Assembly (NCBI RefSeq): GCF_003201855.1
Contig: NZ_QJKI01000021.1
Span: 1 to 64,000 of the forward strand
Length of the DNA stretch: 64,000 bases
Reading direction: 5' to 3'
DNA from: Rivihabitans pingtungensis
GTDB lineage: Bacteria; Pseudomonadota; Gammaproteobacteria; Burkholderiales; Aquaspirillaceae
The translations under genes and the position numbers were made by a program. Positions within the stretch are counted from its first letter, which is position 1. Each line of letters opens with the position of its first letter. Positions 30,382 to 41,570 of the stretch are shown here, one piece after another. The notes beneath the pieces are model-generated. The model was not told the origin of the DNA. It ran no database searches and was given only the letters and a program-made list of their open reading frames with translations.

Positions 30382-32634
30382 ATGCCGCTCTTTCGCCTGA
30401 CCCCGATTGCCGCCGCCCTGGTGGTGTACTGCGCCCACGCAGACCCCGTAGAACCCGCCGACCCGGTCGCCGGGCAGATTGCCGTTGAAGCCGACCACAT
30501 GAGCGGGGTAGGCTCCGAACGCGTGCGCGCCGAAGGCCGAGTGGTGGCCGTGCGCGACGACGAACGGGTGGAGTCCGACTGGCTGGAATACTACCAAACC
30601 CGCCAGCATGTGCGGGCCGGCGACCGTGTGCACATGACGCGCGGCCCGGACGACCTCACTGGCGAGGCGCTGGATTACAGCATGGAAGCCTCGCAAGGCA
30701 CGCTGGAAAACGCCGATGTCTACCGCAACCAGCCTGGCCGACGCGGTGCGCCTGGCTATCGCGCCGGTGGCGCACTGGTGCGCATGACCGGCAAGGATAC
30801 CTACGAAATCAGCCAGTCGCGCTTTACCACCTGTGAGCCGGGGCGCGATGACTGGTATGTGCGCGCCCGCGAGATGGATCTGGACTACGCCAGCAATCTG
30901 GGCGTGGCGCGTGGCGCCTGGGTGGAGTTCAAAGGCGTGCCGCTGCTGTACACGCCATGGATTGATTTTCCGCTGCAAGAGCGCCGCAAAAGCGGCCTGC
31001 TGGCGCCTACTTTCAAGCTGGGCGGCGGCAATGGCATTGAGTTTGCCCAACCGTATTACCTGAATCTGGCGCCCAATTACGACGCCACCGTCATCCCGCG
31101 CGTCCTGTCGCGGCGCGGCCTGATGCTGGGCGGCGAGTTCCGCTACCTGATGCCGGACTACAACGGGCAGATGGCCGGCGAAATCATGCCGGACGACCGC
31201 AAGCGCAATGGCGACACCCGCTTTGCCTATACGCTCAGCCACCTTCAGCAAGCGCCCAGCCTGAATATGGCGTTTGGCTACAATATCCGCTACGCCTCGG
31301 ATAATGACTATTTCCGCGACTTTGGCGACCGCCGCGCCATTGCCGACGGCGCCAACCTGCTGCGCGAAGGCTGGGCCAACTGGCATAGCCCGTTTGGCTT
31401 TTTCACCGTCAAGGCCCAGCGCTACAAAACCATGCAGGACAGCAAGGCGCTGGTGGATGAGCCGTATGCCCGTCTGCCGCAGCTGACCTGGAATTACGGC
31501 ATCGGCTTGCCGGCTGGCGTAGAGGCCAATTTTTACGCTGAATACAACCAGTTCAGCCACGGCCAGCAAGTGGTCAATGGCGGCCTGAACGCTCGCCAGG
31601 ATGGCAAGCGGCTGACGTTCTATCCGAGCTTGTCCTTGCCCTTGCAAGCCAGCTACGGCTTTATCACCCCGAAAGTCGGCCTGCACTACACCGAATACTG
31701 GCTGTCGGCGCAAAACGCCCCGGCGCAAGGCGAAACCGGCAATTATTCGCGGGCGCTGCCAGTGGCCAGCGTGGACGCCGGCCTGGTGTTCGAGCGCGAC
31801 AGCAACTGGTTTGGCCAGAGCCTGACGCAAACGCTGGAACCGCGGCTGTACTATCTGTACATCCCTTACCGCGATCAATCGCGCCTGCCCAACTTCGACA
31901 GCGCACGCTACGACACCAGCTTTGCCCAGCTGTTCAACGAAAACCACTATGCCGGCGGCGACCGCATCAATAACGCCAACCAGCTGACTGCCGCCATCAC
32001 CAGCCGCTTTATCGACAACGACAATGGCGTCGAGCGCCTGCGCGTGTCCTTGGGCCAGCGCATGTATTTTGACGAACAGCGCGTCACCCTGGACGCCAAC
32101 GACGTGCGCCGCACCAAAACCCTGTCCGATTTTCTGGCCTCGGTCAGCGGCCAGCTGACCCGCGACGCCTGGATGGACACCAACTACCAGTACAACCGCG
32201 AGCTGGGCAAGGCCGAGCGTTACAATCTGGGCTTGCGCTACAACCCGGCGCCGGGCAAGACGCTGAGCCTGCGCTGGCGCTACGAGCGCGATACCGAAGT
32301 GGCCGGCGCCGCCCTGCGTGGCCCGTCGCGACAGATCGACATTGCCGGTCAGTGGCCGATTGCCCGCAAATGGTATGTGGTGGGCCGGCAGAATTATTCT
32401 TTTACTGGCAAGCAATCGCTGGAAACCCTGCTGGGCGTGGAATACAACGACGGCTGCTGGGCCGTGCGCCTGGTGGGCCAGCGTTATCAGAAAGACCTGA
32501 ACACCAGCACCACTGCCTTCTACCTGCAACTGGAGCTCAACGGCCTGGGCGGCATTGGCAGCAATCCGCTGCAAACCCTGCGCCAGAGCATCCCTGGTTA
32601 TAGCAAGATCAACGACGTTCCCGGAAAACTCTGA
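30382..32634 (+). CDS. lptD: LPS-assembly protein LptD
   Basis: A 750-residue outer-membrane protein that inserts lipopolysaccharide into the outer leaflet with LptE. It has a signal peptide (MPLFRLTPIAAALVVYCAHA), a periplasmic OstA/LptA-like jellyroll (IAVEADHMSGVGSERVRAEG ... LTGEALDYSMEASQGTLENA) and a large C-terminal beta-barrel (PWIDFPLQERRKSGLLAPTF, LEPRLYYLYIPYRDQSRLPN, ALRGPSRQIDIAGQWPI). Length matches the family. ATG 30382 gives the signal peptide directly; ATG 30322 would precede it. The stop overlaps the surA start (TGATG). Confidence 0.95.
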   Translation: MPLFRLTPIAAALVVYCAHADPVEPADPVAGQIAVEADHMSGVGSERVRAEGRVVAVRDDERVESDWLEYYQTRQHVRAGDRVHMTRGPDDLTGEALDYSMEASQGTLENADVYRNQPGRRGAPGYRAGGALVRMTGKDTYEISQSRFTTCEPGRDDWYVRAREMDLDYASNLGVARGAWVEFKGVPLLYTPWIDFPLQERRKSGLLAPTFKLGGGNGIEFAQPYYLNLAPNYDATVIPRVLSRRGLMLGGEFRYLMPDYNGQMAGEIMPDDRKRNGDTRFAYTLSHLQQAPSLNMAFGYNIRYASDNDYFRDFGDRRAIADGANLLREGWANWHSPFGFFTVKAQRYKTMQDSKALVDEPYARLPQLTWNYGIGLPAGVEANFYAEYNQFSHGQQVVNGGLNARQDGKRLTFYPSLSLPLQASYGFITPKVGLHYTEYWLSAQNAPAQGETGNYSRALPVASVDAGLVFERDSNWFGQSLTQTLEPRLYYLYIPYRDQSRLPNFDSARYDTSFAQLFNENHYAGGDRINNANQLTAAITSRFIDNDNGVERLRVSLGQRMYFDEQRVTLDANDVRRTKTLSDFLASVSGQLTRDAWMDTNYQYNRELGKAERYNLGLRYNPAPGKTLSLRWRYERDTEVAGAALRGPSRQIDIAGQWPIARKWYVVGRQNYSFTGKQSLETLLGVEYNDGCWAVRLVGQRYQKDLNTSTTAFYLQLELNGLGGIGSNPLQTLRQSIPGYSKINDVPGKL

Positions 32635-33911
32635 TGAAAAAACTGCTGATTGCCGCCCTGCTTGCCACCGCCTTCGCCCAGGCCGGCGCTGCCGTGCGCG
32701 AGGCCGACCGCATTGTGGCGGTTGTCAACAAGGACGTGATCACCGAAGTCGGCCTGCGCCAGCGCGTGGCCGAAGCCCAGGCCATGCTAAAAAAGCAAAA
32801 TGTGCCGCTGCCGCCGGCCGAGGTGCTGCGCACCCAGGTGTTCGAGCAAATGGTGACCGAATCGGTGCAACTGCAATACGCCGAGCAGACCGGGCTGCGC
32901 CTGGACGACGCCGAGCTGGAGCGCACACTGACCCGCATTGCCGAAAGCAACAAGCTCAGCCCGGAAGCTTTCCGTGAGCGCCTCAAGCGCGAAGGCACCG
33001 ACCTGAACCAGTTCCGCGAACAAGTGCGCCGCGAAGTGATGCTGGACCGCCTGCGCGAGCGCGAAGTGGACAATAAAGTCGTGGTCACCGACGCCGAGGC
33101 GGATCTGTTCATGAAAAGCGCGGTAAACGCCAACCGCAGCGAATACCACCTGGCGCACATTCTGGTGTCGCTGCCCGAGCAAGCCACCCCGCAAGTGCTG
33201 GAAGGCCGTGCCCGCCGTGCCGAAGAAGCGCTGCAAAAAGTGCGCGCTGGCGGCAACTTTGCCCAACTGGCGGCCAGTTATTCTGACGCGCGCGACGCCA
33301 TGAGCGGCGGTGAACTGGGCTGGCGCCCGGCCAGCCAGCTGCCGGCGGAGTTTGTGCGCGAGCTGGACCAGCTCAAGGCCGGCGGTGTCACCCCCATCCT
33401 GCGCTCGGCCTCTGGCCTGCACATCTTCAAGCTGCTGGACAAGCGCTCCGGCGGTCAGTCGCATGTGATTGAACAAATCCAGGCCCGTCACATCCTGATC
33501 AAGACCAACGAAGCCATCAGCGAAGCCGACGCCAAGCGTCGTATCCTGCAAATCCGTGACCGCCTGCAAAGCGGCATGAAATTTGAAGAAGCCGCCCGCC
33601 TGTACTCCGAAGACGCCAGCGCCAACCGTGGTGGCGACCTGGGCTGGCTGGCGCAGGGCGACACTGTGCCGGAATTCGAACGGGTGATGCTGGCCCTCAA
33701 GCCGGGTGTGCTATCCGAGCCGGTGCGCTCGCCGTTTGGCTGGCACCTGATTGAAGTGATCGGCCGCCGCAACCAGGACGTGGGCGCCGAGCGCGACGTG
33801 CAGGCAGTCAAGCGTGAAATCCGTACGCGCAAGGCCGAGCAGCAATACCAGGACTGGATTCGCCAGCTGCGCGACAGCGCCCATGTGGAAAACTACCTGA
33901 ACGAGCAATAA
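32634..33911 (+). CDS. surA: Periplasmic chaperone / peptidyl-prolyl isomerase SurA
   Basis: A 425-residue outer-membrane-protein chaperone. Signal peptide [19 protein letters not shown]; SurA N-terminal domain ([40 protein letters not shown]); two parvulin domains ([13 protein letters not shown]..., with [13 protein letters not shown], and [20 protein letters not shown] with [20 protein letters not shown]); C-terminal helix ending VENYLNEQ. It acts on folding of porins and LptD, encoded immediately upstream with a one-base overlap. Confidence 0.95.
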   Translation: MKKLLIAALLATAFAQAGAAVREADRIVAVVNKDVITEVGLRQRVAEAQAMLKKQNVPLPPAEVLRTQVFEQMVTESVQLQYAEQTGLRLDDAELERTLTRIAESNKLSPEAFRERLKREGTDLNQFREQVRREVMLDRLREREVDNKVVVTDAEADLFMKSAVNANRSEYHLAHILVSLPEQATPQVLEGRARRAEEALQKVRAGGNFAQLAASYSDARDAMSGGELGWRPASQLPAEFVRELDQLKAGGVTPILRSASGLHIFKLLDKRSGGQSHVIEQIQARHILIKTNEAISEADAKRRILQIRDRLQSGMKFEEAARLYSEDASANRGGDLGWLAQGDTVPEFERVMLALKPGVLSEPVRSPFGWHLIEVIGRRNQDVGAERDVQAVKREIRTRKAEQQYQDWIRQLRDSAHVENYLNEQ

Positions 33912-33913
33912 GC

Positions 33914-34909
33914 ATGGCCACAGCCCTGCCGGTGATCGCCATCACCGCCGGCGAACCCGCCGGCATCGGCCCTGATCTGCTGGCGCTGCTGGCCGCCCGC
34001 CCGGCGCTGCCCGCTGGCGCGCGCTGGGTGGCGATTGCCGACCGCCATCTGTTGGCCAGCCGCGCCGCGCAACTGGGCGTGGATGCCCAATGGGCGGGTT
34101 TTCAGCCAGACGCCCCCGCCCCGGTGCGCGGTCTGGAAGTGCTGCATGTGCCGCTCGCCGCGCCAGCCGAGGCCGGCGTGCTCAACGCCGCCAACGGCCG
34201 CTATGTGCTCAACACGCTCGACGCCGCGATTGACGGCTGTCTGGCCGGGCAATTTGCCGCCATGGTCACCGCCCCGGTGCACAAGGGCGTGATCAACGAC
34301 GCGGGTGTGGCGTTTTCCGGGCACACAGAATACCTGGCCGAGCGCACCCACACTCCACGCGTGGTGATGATGCTCACCGGCGGCGGCATGCGCGTGGCGC
34401 TGGCCACCACCCATCTGCCGCTGGCGCAAGTGGCGCCCAGCCTGACGCCGGCCTTGCTGGACGAAGTGTTGCGCATTGTCCACGCTGACCTGCACGATAA
34501 ATTCGGCATCGCCCAGCCGCATATTCTGGTGGCCGGGCTGAATCCACACGCGGGCGAAGGTGGCCATATGGGCCGCGAAGAGCTGGACGTGATCATCCCG
34601 GCGCTGGATGCCTTGCGCGCAGAAGGCCTGCGTCTGAGCGGCCCCTTGCCGGCCGACACGCTGTTTAACCCAGCCACCCTGGCCGACGCCGACGCCGTGC
34701 TGGCCATGTACCACGACCAAGGCTTGCCAGTGCTGAAATACGCCAGCTTTGGCCATGGTATTAACGTCACCCTGGGCCTGCCGATTGTGCGCACCTCGGT
34801 GGACCACGGCACCGCGCTGAGCCTGGCCGGCACCGGCCAGATCGACCCTGGCAGCCTGGACGCCGCCATGGCGCTGGCGCAGCAGCTGGCCAGCGTGCGC
34901 GCCGCCTGA
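33914..34909 (+). CDS. pdxA: 4-hydroxythreonine-4-phosphate dehydrogenase
   Basis: A 331-residue enzyme of the DXP-dependent pyridoxal phosphate pathway. It starts [20 protein letters not shown]; metal and substrate residues lie in [26 protein letters not shown] and [41 protein letters not shown] closes the active site. It starts two bases after the surA stop, as in the common surA-pdxA operon. The TGA stop begins a palindromic repeat. Confidence 0.95.
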   Translation: MATALPVIAITAGEPAGIGPDLLALLAARPALPAGARWVAIADRHLLASRAAQLGVDAQWAGFQPDAPAPVRGLEVLHVPLAAPAEAGVLNAANGRYVLNTLDAAIDGCLAGQFAAMVTAPVHKGVINDAGVAFSGHTEYLAERTHTPRVVMMLTGGGMRVALATTHLPLAQVAPSLTPALLDEVLRIVHADLHDKFGIAQPHILVAGLNPHAGEGGHMGREELDVIIPALDALRAEGLRLSGPLPADTLFNPATLADADAVLAMYHDQGLPVLKYASFGHGINVTLGLPIVRTSVDHGTALSLAGTGQIDPGSLDAAMALAQQLASVRAA

Positions 34910-34990
34910 GCGGCGCACACAAAACCCCGCGCCGCGTGCGCGCGGCCGCCCCGCGCAACACCGCCCGGAGGGTTTTGTAAGCGGCGCTCA
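34907..34990 (+). repeat. Intergenic palindromic repeat after pdxA
   Basis: TGAGCGGCGCACACAAAACC at the left and CCGGAGGGTTTTGTAAGCGG CGCTCA at the right form the ends. The interior is GC-rich and reduced. The first three bases are the pdxA stop codon. Confidence 0.8.
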
Positions 34991-35126
34991 CCCCGCAAAT
35001 CCTGTTCTTTTTCCGCTGACTTGGGTCGGCGGCGGAATAACCTTGTTTCCAAACGTGTTTTTCGCAGCGCGCCAATTCCGCTAAAATGAACGACTTTTCC
35101 GTATTTGGCCGCTGCCGCGAGTCCCG

Positions 35127-38100
35127 ATGAACGCTCCCACACCCCGCTTGCGCGAAATTCCGTACAACTACACCTCGTTTTCCGACCGCGAGATCGTCAT
35201 CCGCCTGTTGGGCGAGGACATCTGGAGCTTGCTCAACGAGCTGCGCGGCGAACGCCGCACTGGCCGTTCCGCGCGCATGCTGTTTGAGGTGCTGGGCGAT
35301 ATCTGGGTGGTGCGCCGCAACCCCTACCTGCAAGACGACCTGCTGGACAACCCCAGCCGGCTGACCCTGCTGGTGGGCGCCATGCGCCACCGGCTGAACG
35401 ACATCGGCCAGCGCCGCGCCGGCAACGAGCGCGTCAGCCAGATGCTCGCCGCCGCCCATCAGGCGGTGGACAGCTTTGCCGCCGCCTTTGCCGACATGGC
35501 CGCGCTGCGCAAACAGATCCAGCAGCGCTTTGCCGGCATCACCCGCAAAGACAACGTCGCCTTTGATGGCCTGGCCCGCGTGGCCCACGTCACCGACGCC
35601 ACCGACTGGCGGGTGGAATACCCGTTTGTGGTGCTCTACCCGGACACCGAAGACGAAATCGCCCACATGGTCAAAGCCTGTATCGAACTGGGCCTGACCA
35701 TCATCCCGCGCGGGGGCGGCACTGGCTACACAGGCGGCGCCGTGCCGCTGTCGCCCAAGTCGGCGGTGATCAACACCGAAAAACTCGACCGCCATCAGGG
35801 CGTGGAATACATCGAGCTGCCTGGCCTGGAAGGCAAGCACGCCACCATCCAGTGCGGCGCGGGCGTGGTCACTGCGCGCGTGTCCGAAGCCGCCAGCGCG
35901 GCGGGCGTGGTGTTCGCCGTCGATCCGACCTCGGCGGAAGCCTCCTGTATCGGCGGCAATGTGGCGATGAACGCCGGCGGCAAAAAAGCCGTGCTGTGGG
36001 GCACCGCGCTGGACAATCTGGCCAGCTGGAAAATGGTCGACCCGGACGGCAACTGGATGTTTGTCGAACGCATCGGCCACAACTACGGCAAGATTCACGA
36101 TGTGGACGTGGCCAGCTTCCGGGTGCGCCGCTTTGCCGCAGATGGCAAAACCCTGCTGTCGGAAAACACCCTGAACATCCCCGGCCCGTCCTTCCGCAAG
36201 GTGGGCCTGGGCAAGGACGTGACGGATAAATTCCTGGCCGGCCTGCCGGGTGTACAAAAAGAAGGCACTGACGGCATCATCACCAGCGCGCGCTTTGTGC
36301 TGCACCGCATGCCCAAGCACACCCGCACCGTGTGTCTGGAATTCTTTGGCACGGTGGCCGAAGCCACGCCGGCGATTGTGGAAATCACCGACTACTTCAA
36401 GCCCGGCGGCGGCGGCGTGCTGGCTGGCGTGCAGCTGGCTGGCCTGGAGCATCTGGACTGGCGCTATGTGCGCGCAGTGGGCTATGCCACCAAGGCCAAA
36501 TCCAAGGGCCGGCCGAAGATGGTGCTGATTGCCGATATTGTCTCGGACGACGAAGCCGCTGTCGGCGAAGCCGCCAGCCATATCGTGCGCCTGGCCAATG
36601 CTCGCAATGGCGAAGGCTTTATCGCCGTCACCCCGGAAGCGCGCAAAAAATTCTGGCTGGACCGCAGCCGCACGGCGGCGATTTCGCGCCACACCAACGC
36701 CTTCAAGATCAACGAAGACGTGGTGATTCCGCTGCCGCGCCTGGGTGATTACTCCGACGGTATCGAGCGCATCAATATCGAGCTGTCGATGGCCAACAAG
36801 CTGCGCCTGCTCGACCAACTGACCGAATTCTTCCACGGCCGCCTGCCGGTGGACACCTTGGGCAGCGCGGTCACCGCTGATGAGCTGCTGGGCGACCGCC
36901 GCGAAGCCGCGCTGGCGCTGATTGACGCAGTGCGTGCGCGCTGGAGCTGGATCAACAGCCAGATGGACGCGCCGTTTGCCGATTACACCGCCCGCTACCC
37001 GGACGCGCCGCTGGAGCCCAGCGCCGCCCACCTGAGCCCGGCCACGGTGTTTCACGCCATGCGCGACTTTGCCCTGCGCGTCTCCTGGAAGCGCGAGCTG
37101 CTGGAAGACCTGGACACCCTGTTCTCGGGCAAGACCGACGCGCCGATTCGCCAGGCGGTGGCCAATATCCACCAGCAGGTGCTGCGCGGCCGGGTGTTTG
37201 TCGCCCTGCACATGCACGCTGGCGACGGCAATGTGCACACCAATATCCCGGTGAACTCCGACGACTACGACATGCTGCAAACCGCACACAAGGCGGTGGC
37301 GCGCATCATGGACCTGGCGCGCGGGCTCAATGGCGTGATTTCGGGCGAGCACGGCATTGGCATCACCAAGCTGGAATTTTTGCGCGACGAAGAAATCGCC
37401 CCGTTTGTCGCCTACAAGCAACAGGTTGACCCGAAAGGCCACTTCAACCAGGGCAAGCTGCTGCCGGGCGCCGACCTGCGCAACGCCTACACCCCCAGCT
37501 TTGAACTGCTGGGCGCGGAAAGCCTGATTCTGGAGCAATCCGACCTGGGCGAGATTTCCGCCTCGGTGAAAGACTGCCTGCGCTGCGGCAAGTGCAAGCC
37601 GGTGTGCTCCACCCACGTGCCGCGCGCCAACCTGCTGTACAGCCCGCGCAACAAGATTCTGGGCGTGGGCCTGTTGACTGAGGCCTTCCTGTACGAAGAG
37701 CAAACCCGGCGCGGCGTCAGCCTCAAGCATTTTGACGAGCTCACCGACGTGGCCGACCACTGCACCGTCTGCCACAAGTGCGTGAACCCCTGCCCGGTGA
37801 AGATCGACTTTGGCGATGTGTCGGTGGCCATGCGCAACTTCCTGCGCAAGGCCGGCAAGAAAAAATTCAACCCCGGCACCGCCGCCGCCATGGCCTTCCT
37901 CAACGCCAAGGACCCGGCCACCATCAAGGCCATGCGTGCGGGCATGATGGGGCTGGGCTACAAGGCGCAGCGCGCCGGCCACCAGCTGTTCAAGCGCCTG
38001 GGCCTGATTCAGGAGCAAACCAGCCAGCCGCCGTCCACGGTGGGCAAGCCGGCGGTGAAGAGCCAGGTGATTCACTTCTTCAATAAGCCGATGCCGGGCA

Positions 38101-38981
38101 ATCTGCCCAAGAAAACCAGCCGCGCCCTGCTGGACATCGAAGACCCGAACATCGTGCCGGTGATCCGCGACCCGCAAAAGGCCAGCGAAGGCGCCGAAGC
38201 GGTGTTTTACTTCCCCGGCTGCGGCTCGGAGCGCCTGTTCAGCCAGGTGGGCCTGGCCACCCAGGCCATGCTCTACCACGCTGGCGTGCAAACCGTGCTG
38301 CCGCCCGGCTATCTGTGCTGCGGCTACCCGCAAAACGCCACCGGCAACGCCGACAAGGGCCAGGCCATCACCACGGAAAACCGCGTGCTGTTCCACCGCG
38401 TGGCCAATACGCTGAATTATCTGGACATCAAGACGGTGATTGTCTCTTGCGGCACCTGCATGGACCAGCTGCAAAAATACGCCTTTGGCCAGATCTTCCC
38501 CGGCTGCCGGATTCTGGACATCCACGAATACCTGATGGAAAAGGGCATCAAGCTCGACGGTGTGCAAGGCGTGCGCTATATGTACCACGACCCCTGCCAC
38601 ACGCCGATGAAGACCCACGCCCCGCTGAAGGTGGTCAACGAGCTGATGGGCAGCGAAGTCAAGCTGACCGACCGCTGCTGCGGCGAATCCGGCACCCTGG
38701 CCGCCACCCGCCCGGATGTCTCCACCCAGGTGCGCTTCCGCAAGGAAGAAGACATCCGCAAAGTGGCCGCCGGCCTGCGCGAGCAAAGCCCGGACAGCGA
38801 AGTGAAAATCCTCACCTCCTGCCCGGCCTGCCTGCAAGGCCTGTCGCGCTACCACGACGACGCCAACGCTGACGCCGATTACATCGTGGTGGAAATGGCC
38901 AAGGCGGTGCTGGGCGACAACTGGATGGCGGATTATGTGGCCAAGGCCAGCCAGGGCGGGGTGGAACGGGTGTTGTTGTAA
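35127..38981 (+). CDS. Large FAD-linked oxidase with Fe-S and CCG domains
   Basis: A 1284-residue three-part protein. The ~130-residue N-terminus fits DUF3683. A GlcD-like FAD domain follows ([43 protein letters not shown]) with its oxidase cap. Then come two 4Fe-4S motifs ([11 protein letters not shown] ~815, [11 protein letters not shown] ~875) and two GlpC-like CCG domains ([58 protein letters not shown]). Such fusions resemble D-lactate or D-2-hydroxyacid dehydrogenases feeding electrons to the membrane; the substrate is not known. Betaproteobacteria commonly carry one. The TAA stop merges with a repeat end fragment. Confidence 0.9.
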   Translation: MNAPTPRLREIPYNYTSFSDREIVIRLLGEDIWSLLNELRGERRTGRSARMLFEVLGDIWVVRRNPYLQDDLLDNPSRLTLLVGAMRHRLNDIGQRRAGNERVSQMLAAAHQAVDSFAAAFADMAALRKQIQQRFAGITRKDNVAFDGLARVAHVTDATDWRVEYPFVVLYPDTEDEIAHMVKACIELGLTIIPRGGGTGYTGGAVPLSPKSAVINTEKLDRHQGVEYIELPGLEGKHATIQCGAGVVTARVSEAASAAGVVFAVDPTSAEASCIGGNVAMNAGGKKAVLWGTALDNLASWKMVDPDGNWMFVERIGHNYGKIHDVDVASFRVRRFAADGKTLLSENTLNIPGPSFRKVGLGKDVTDKFLAGLPGVQKEGTDGIITSARFVLHRMPKHTRTVCLEFFGTVAEATPAIVEITDYFKPGGGGVLAGVQLAGLEHLDWRYVRAVGYATKAKSKGRPKMVLIADIVSDDEAAVGEAASHIVRLANARNGEGFIAVTPEARKKFWLDRSRTAAISRHTNAFKINEDVVIPLPRLGDYSDGIERINIELSMANKLRLLDQLTEFFHGRLPVDTLGSAVTADELLGDRREAALALIDAVRARWSWINSQMDAPFADYTARYPDAPLEPSAAHLSPATVFHAMRDFALRVSWKRELLEDLDTLFSGKTDAPIRQAVANIHQQVLRGRVFVALHMHAGDGNVHTNIPVNSDDYDMLQTAHKAVARIMDLARGLNGVISGEHGIGITKLEFLRDEEIAPFVAYKQQVDPKGHFNQGKLLPGADLRNAYTPSFELLGAESLILEQSDLGEISASVKDCLRCGKCKPVCSTHVPRANLLYSPRNKILGVGLLTEAFLYEEQTRRGVSLKHFDELTDVADHCTVCHKCVNPCPVKIDFGDVSVAMRNFLRKAGKKKFNPGTAAAMAFLNAKDPATIKAMRAGMMGLGYKAQRAGHQLFKRLGLIQEQTSQPPSTVGKPAVKSQVIHFFNKPMPGNLPKKTSRALLDIEDPNIVPVIRDPQKASEGAEAVFYFPGCGSERLFSQVGLATQAMLYHAGVQTVLPPGYLCCGYPQNATGNADKGQAITTENRVLFHRVANTLNYLDIKTVIVSCGTCMDQLQKYAFGQIFPGCRILDIHEYLMEKGIKLDGVQGVRYMYHDPCHTPMKTHAPLKVVNELMGSEVKLTDRCCGESGTLAATRPDVSTQVRFRKEEDIRKVAAGLREQSPDSEVKILTSCPACLQGLSRYHDDANADADYIVVEMAKAVLGDNWMADYVAKASQGGVERVLL

Positions 38982-39000
38982 GCGACGCTCACAGCTGCGG
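38979..39000. repeat. End fragment of the intergenic palindromic repeat
   Basis: TAAGCGACGCTCACAGCTGC retains only the left terminal sequence. The TAA is the stop of the FAD oxidase gene. No matching right end is visible before the HIT gene. Confidence 0.55.
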
Positions 39001-39086
39001 CGGGTGCGCCAGCGTGCATCCGCCGCCCTGTCTACACGGTATTTTTTTGGCCCGTCCTGCACGGGCCATTTTTCTGAAAGCCCACC

Positions 39087-39509
39087 ATGCCCTCAGCCTG
39101 TGAACTCTGCGCCGCCGACGGCGGCGAACTGCTCTACCGCGACGCCAAGCTGCGCATCGTGCTGGTCAACGACGCCGATTACCCCGGCTTTTGCCGGGTG
39201 ATCTGGAACGCCCATGTGCGCGAGATGACCGACCTCCCGGCGGTGGACCGCTACTACCTGCTGAACACCGTGCTGCAAGTGGAAGCCCTGCTGCGCGAGG
39301 TGTTGCGCCCGGACAAGATCAACCTGGCCAGCCTGGGCAATGTCGTGCCGCATCTGCACTGGCATGTGATCCCGCGCTTTGCTGACGACCGCCACTTCCC
39401 GGCGCCGGTCTGGGCCACGCCGCAGCGCGAAGCGGCCACCGCGCACACCCTGCCCCATCTGGCCGACTGCCTGCGCGAACGGCTGGCCACCCTGCATCAG
39501 CATCCCTGA
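39087..39509 (+). CDS. HIT family protein
   Basis: A 140-residue histidine-triad protein. The catalytic motif H89-L-H91-W-H93-V lies in NVVPHLHWHVIPRFADDRHF. The N-terminus CELCAADGGELLYRDAKLRI has a CxxC pair. Size and motif fit small nucleotide hydrolases or transferases acting on AMP-type or dinucleoside substrates; the exact substrate is open. The start follows the FAD oxidase by ~105 bp. Confidence 0.92.
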   Translation: MPSACELCAADGGELLYRDAKLRIVLVNDADYPGFCRVIWNAHVREMTDLPAVDRYYLLNTVLQVEALLREVLRPDKINLASLGNVVPHLHWHVIPRFADDRHFPAPVWATPQREAATAHTLPHLADCLRERLATLHQHP

Positions 39510-39534
39510 GTGGTTTTTTATCATTGCATGTCCT

Positions 39535-39568
39535 GAGGCCTTTGCCGGTGTCTGCCGGCAAAGGCCTC
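39535..39568 (+). terminator. Perfect 14-bp hairpin after the HIT gene
   Basis: GAGGCCTTTGCCGG-TGTCTG-CCGGCAAAGGCCTC. The tail is ACAGTTTCT rather than a pure T-run. It probably works as a terminator. Confidence 0.75.
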
Positions 39569-39701
39569 ACAGTTTCTCCCTTGCCGCGTCCTCTCCTGCA
39601 TGCCTGTTCCCGGTCGGTGAATGGCAGCCGGACTGCATCGGGCGCGCGGGGCCCCGGCGCAGTGGCGTTCACCGCCAACTTGCCCCCAAGGAGCCCGAAG
39701 G

Positions 39702-41351
39702 ATGGAAATCGACATGCACTACCAGGCCACCTATCTGGCGGCGCGACTGGCCGGCTTTGACAAGCCTCAGGCCACCACTATTGCCCATGCCGCCCAGTAT
39801 GTGGACGAATCGGACATGAGCCGGCTACAGGACAAGGACGCCGGTTTCTGGATCAGGGACTTCAAGCCGCACCCCACCGTGCAGTCCACCAATGAACTGA
39901 TCCGCGATACCGTCAATCTGTGGAAATGGGACAGCAGCACCCGCACCGGCTGGAGCGAAGCCTATCTGCGCCATCTGCGCCGGGTCTGGGCGTGTTTTCA
40001 CTTTTTGCCGGGCAACTATGGCCCCGACGCACCGTTTAGCTACGAAGGCCCGACCGAGGCGCGTGGCTGGCGTTACGACGACCAGTGCGCCGAAGAATTC
40101 AGCATGCTGTGCCTGACCAACAGCCCGCTGGTGGCCAATATGGTCAACGACCTGCTCAACCACCAGGATCAACCCTACCTGCCGCACCTGATTGGTGTGC
40201 GCATGCATGTGCTGGCCGATACCTGGGCACACACCTATTTTGCCGGCACGCCGTCGTGGTGCGTGAACGAGGCGGATAATCCGGTCACCCGGGTGTTTCC
40301 GGATGGCAGTACCGCAGAAATCAAATGGGGGCCGGGCGGGCAAGGGCGGGAAGAATTTTCGCCGGGCACCTCCCTCAGCTACTGGGGCATGCCCTTTCTG
40401 GGCCACGGTCGCATGGGGCATCTGCCGGATTATCCGTTCATGCGCTATATGTACCCGGCCAAGTGGTCGGGGCAGCCGATTTTCAAAAACAATCCGCGCG
40501 ACTATCTGAACGGCATGGGGCAGATGATCCAGGCCATGCGCTGCGTGCTGACCGGCCAGCCGTTTGTGATCAACCAATATGCCCCGCTGTCGGAAGACGT
40601 GACGTTCAAGATCAATGCCCTGGTCCAGATGCTGGAAAACACCAACGCCAAGGTGCGCACACGCAAGTGGGCCGAAGCACTGGACAGCTGGACATTCGAC
40701 GGCCAATGCTTTGGCGCGCCACCGCCATTCCGCGCCGATGCCTGGCTGGATGAATACAAGCGCACGGCACTGGAAAATCAGCCTGGCACCGATTACTACC
40801 GCTTCAACCAGGCCGCCGTCCGCCATGTCCAGCTGGTGGGCGATGTGCTGCGCACCGATGCGGCCATCACCATTCAGGAAAACCCCAACTGCGCCGTGCA
40901 GCGGGTGCAACTGGCCTCCCGCTCGGGTCGCCCGGTGTATATCGGCCCGATGAGCCGCAGCAGCACGCTGCTGGGTGGCATCAAGTATTGCTTCCCACGC
41001 GCGGCCACCTCGCCGATTTCCCTGCAACTGGTGATGGTGGATGGCCGTCAGGCGCTGGAAACCGGCGGGCTGGTGAAAATCATCACCGAAGAATCGGCCG
41101 TGGGCCCGGAAGACTGCCTGGGCGACTGGCGCACCAGCGATTCCCTGTATTACTACTATGACGGCTATGCCCCCACCCGGCAAAGCTGGCTGCTGGAAAA
41201 AGCCGACGGCAGCAGCGGCCCGATCCGTTCGGGCGACGCCATCCGCCTGCGCAATCAGGAAACCACCAAGGCCATCAGCTGCGGTCGCGAATGGCTGTCC
41301 ACCTCGTCCGGCACGTCAGCCGACACGGAGTGGGTGATTCATTACCTGTGA
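39702..41351 (+). CDS. DUF6765 family protein
   Basis: A 549-residue protein. The N-terminal ~400 residues fit DUF6765: MHYQATYLAARLAGFDKPQA TTIAHAAQYVDESD, VWACFHFLPGN, GVRMHVLADTWAHTYFAGTP. Conserved His residues (AHAA, HVLADTWAH) recall metal-dependent hydrolase sites of the phospholipase C/S1 nuclease type, which is inference. The last ~130 residues form a separate beta-rich module (LRNQETTKAISCGREWLSTS) that could be lectin-like. No signal peptide. ATG 39702 has an AAGGAG site; an ATG at 39621 overlaps leader DNA. It stands alone, and its function is unknown. Confidence 0.75.
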   Translation: MEIDMHYQATYLAARLAGFDKPQATTIAHAAQYVDESDMSRLQDKDAGFWIRDFKPHPTVQSTNELIRDTVNLWKWDSSTRTGWSEAYLRHLRRVWACFHFLPGNYGPDAPFSYEGPTEARGWRYDDQCAEEFSMLCLTNSPLVANMVNDLLNHQDQPYLPHLIGVRMHVLADTWAHTYFAGTPSWCVNEADNPVTRVFPDGSTAEIKWGPGGQGREEFSPGTSLSYWGMPFLGHGRMGHLPDYPFMRYMYPAKWSGQPIFKNNPRDYLNGMGQMIQAMRCVLTGQPFVINQYAPLSEDVTFKINALVQMLENTNAKVRTRKWAEALDSWTFDGQCFGAPPPFRADAWLDEYKRTALENQPGTDYYRFNQAAVRHVQLVGDVLRTDAAITIQENPNCAVQRVQLASRSGRPVYIGPMSRSSTLLGGIKYCFPRAATSPISLQLVMVDGRQALETGGLVKIITEESAVGPEDCLGDWRTSDSLYYYYDGYAPTRQSWLLEKADGSSGPIRSGDAIRLRNQETTKAISCGREWLSTSSGTSADTEWVIHYL

Positions 41352-41462
41352 GAGGGGCATCATGGTGAAAAATGGGGGTGACGCGCAACATTGCAAATGA
41401 ATTAAAAAGTGCTTTTATGTATTTTATTGGCATGAGTTGAGCGCTGAGTATGAAGCGCCTGA

Positions 41463-41494
41463 AGCGCCTATCCGCGTGTTGCGAGATAGGCGCT
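41463..41494 (+). terminator. Hairpin downstream of the DUF6765 gene
   Basis: AGCGCCTATC, a 12-base loop, then GATAGGCGCT. No T-tract follows, so its terminator role is tentative. Confidence 0.4.
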
Positions 41495-41501
41495 ATTGGC
41501 T

Positions 41502-41570
41502 TAAGAGCCGCCCACAATACTCAGTGCATGCGGATCGCAGACAGTACGGGCAACGCTAGGAGGTGAGCGG
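41502..41570 (+). repeat. Intergenic palindromic repeat, internally shortened copy
   Basis: Forward orientation: TAAGAGCCGCCCACAATACT, GGATCGCAGACAGTACGG, CAACGCTAGGAGGTGAGCGG. The middle of the family core is deleted. Confidence 0.75.

Noticed and set aside
34767..39062. A 1431-codon leftward open frame
   Set aside because: It lies wholly opposite pdxA's end and the FAD/Fe-S oxidase gene. The rightward frame has clear domains and cysteine motifs; the leftward frame is a GC-bias shadow rich in His/Gln/Arg.
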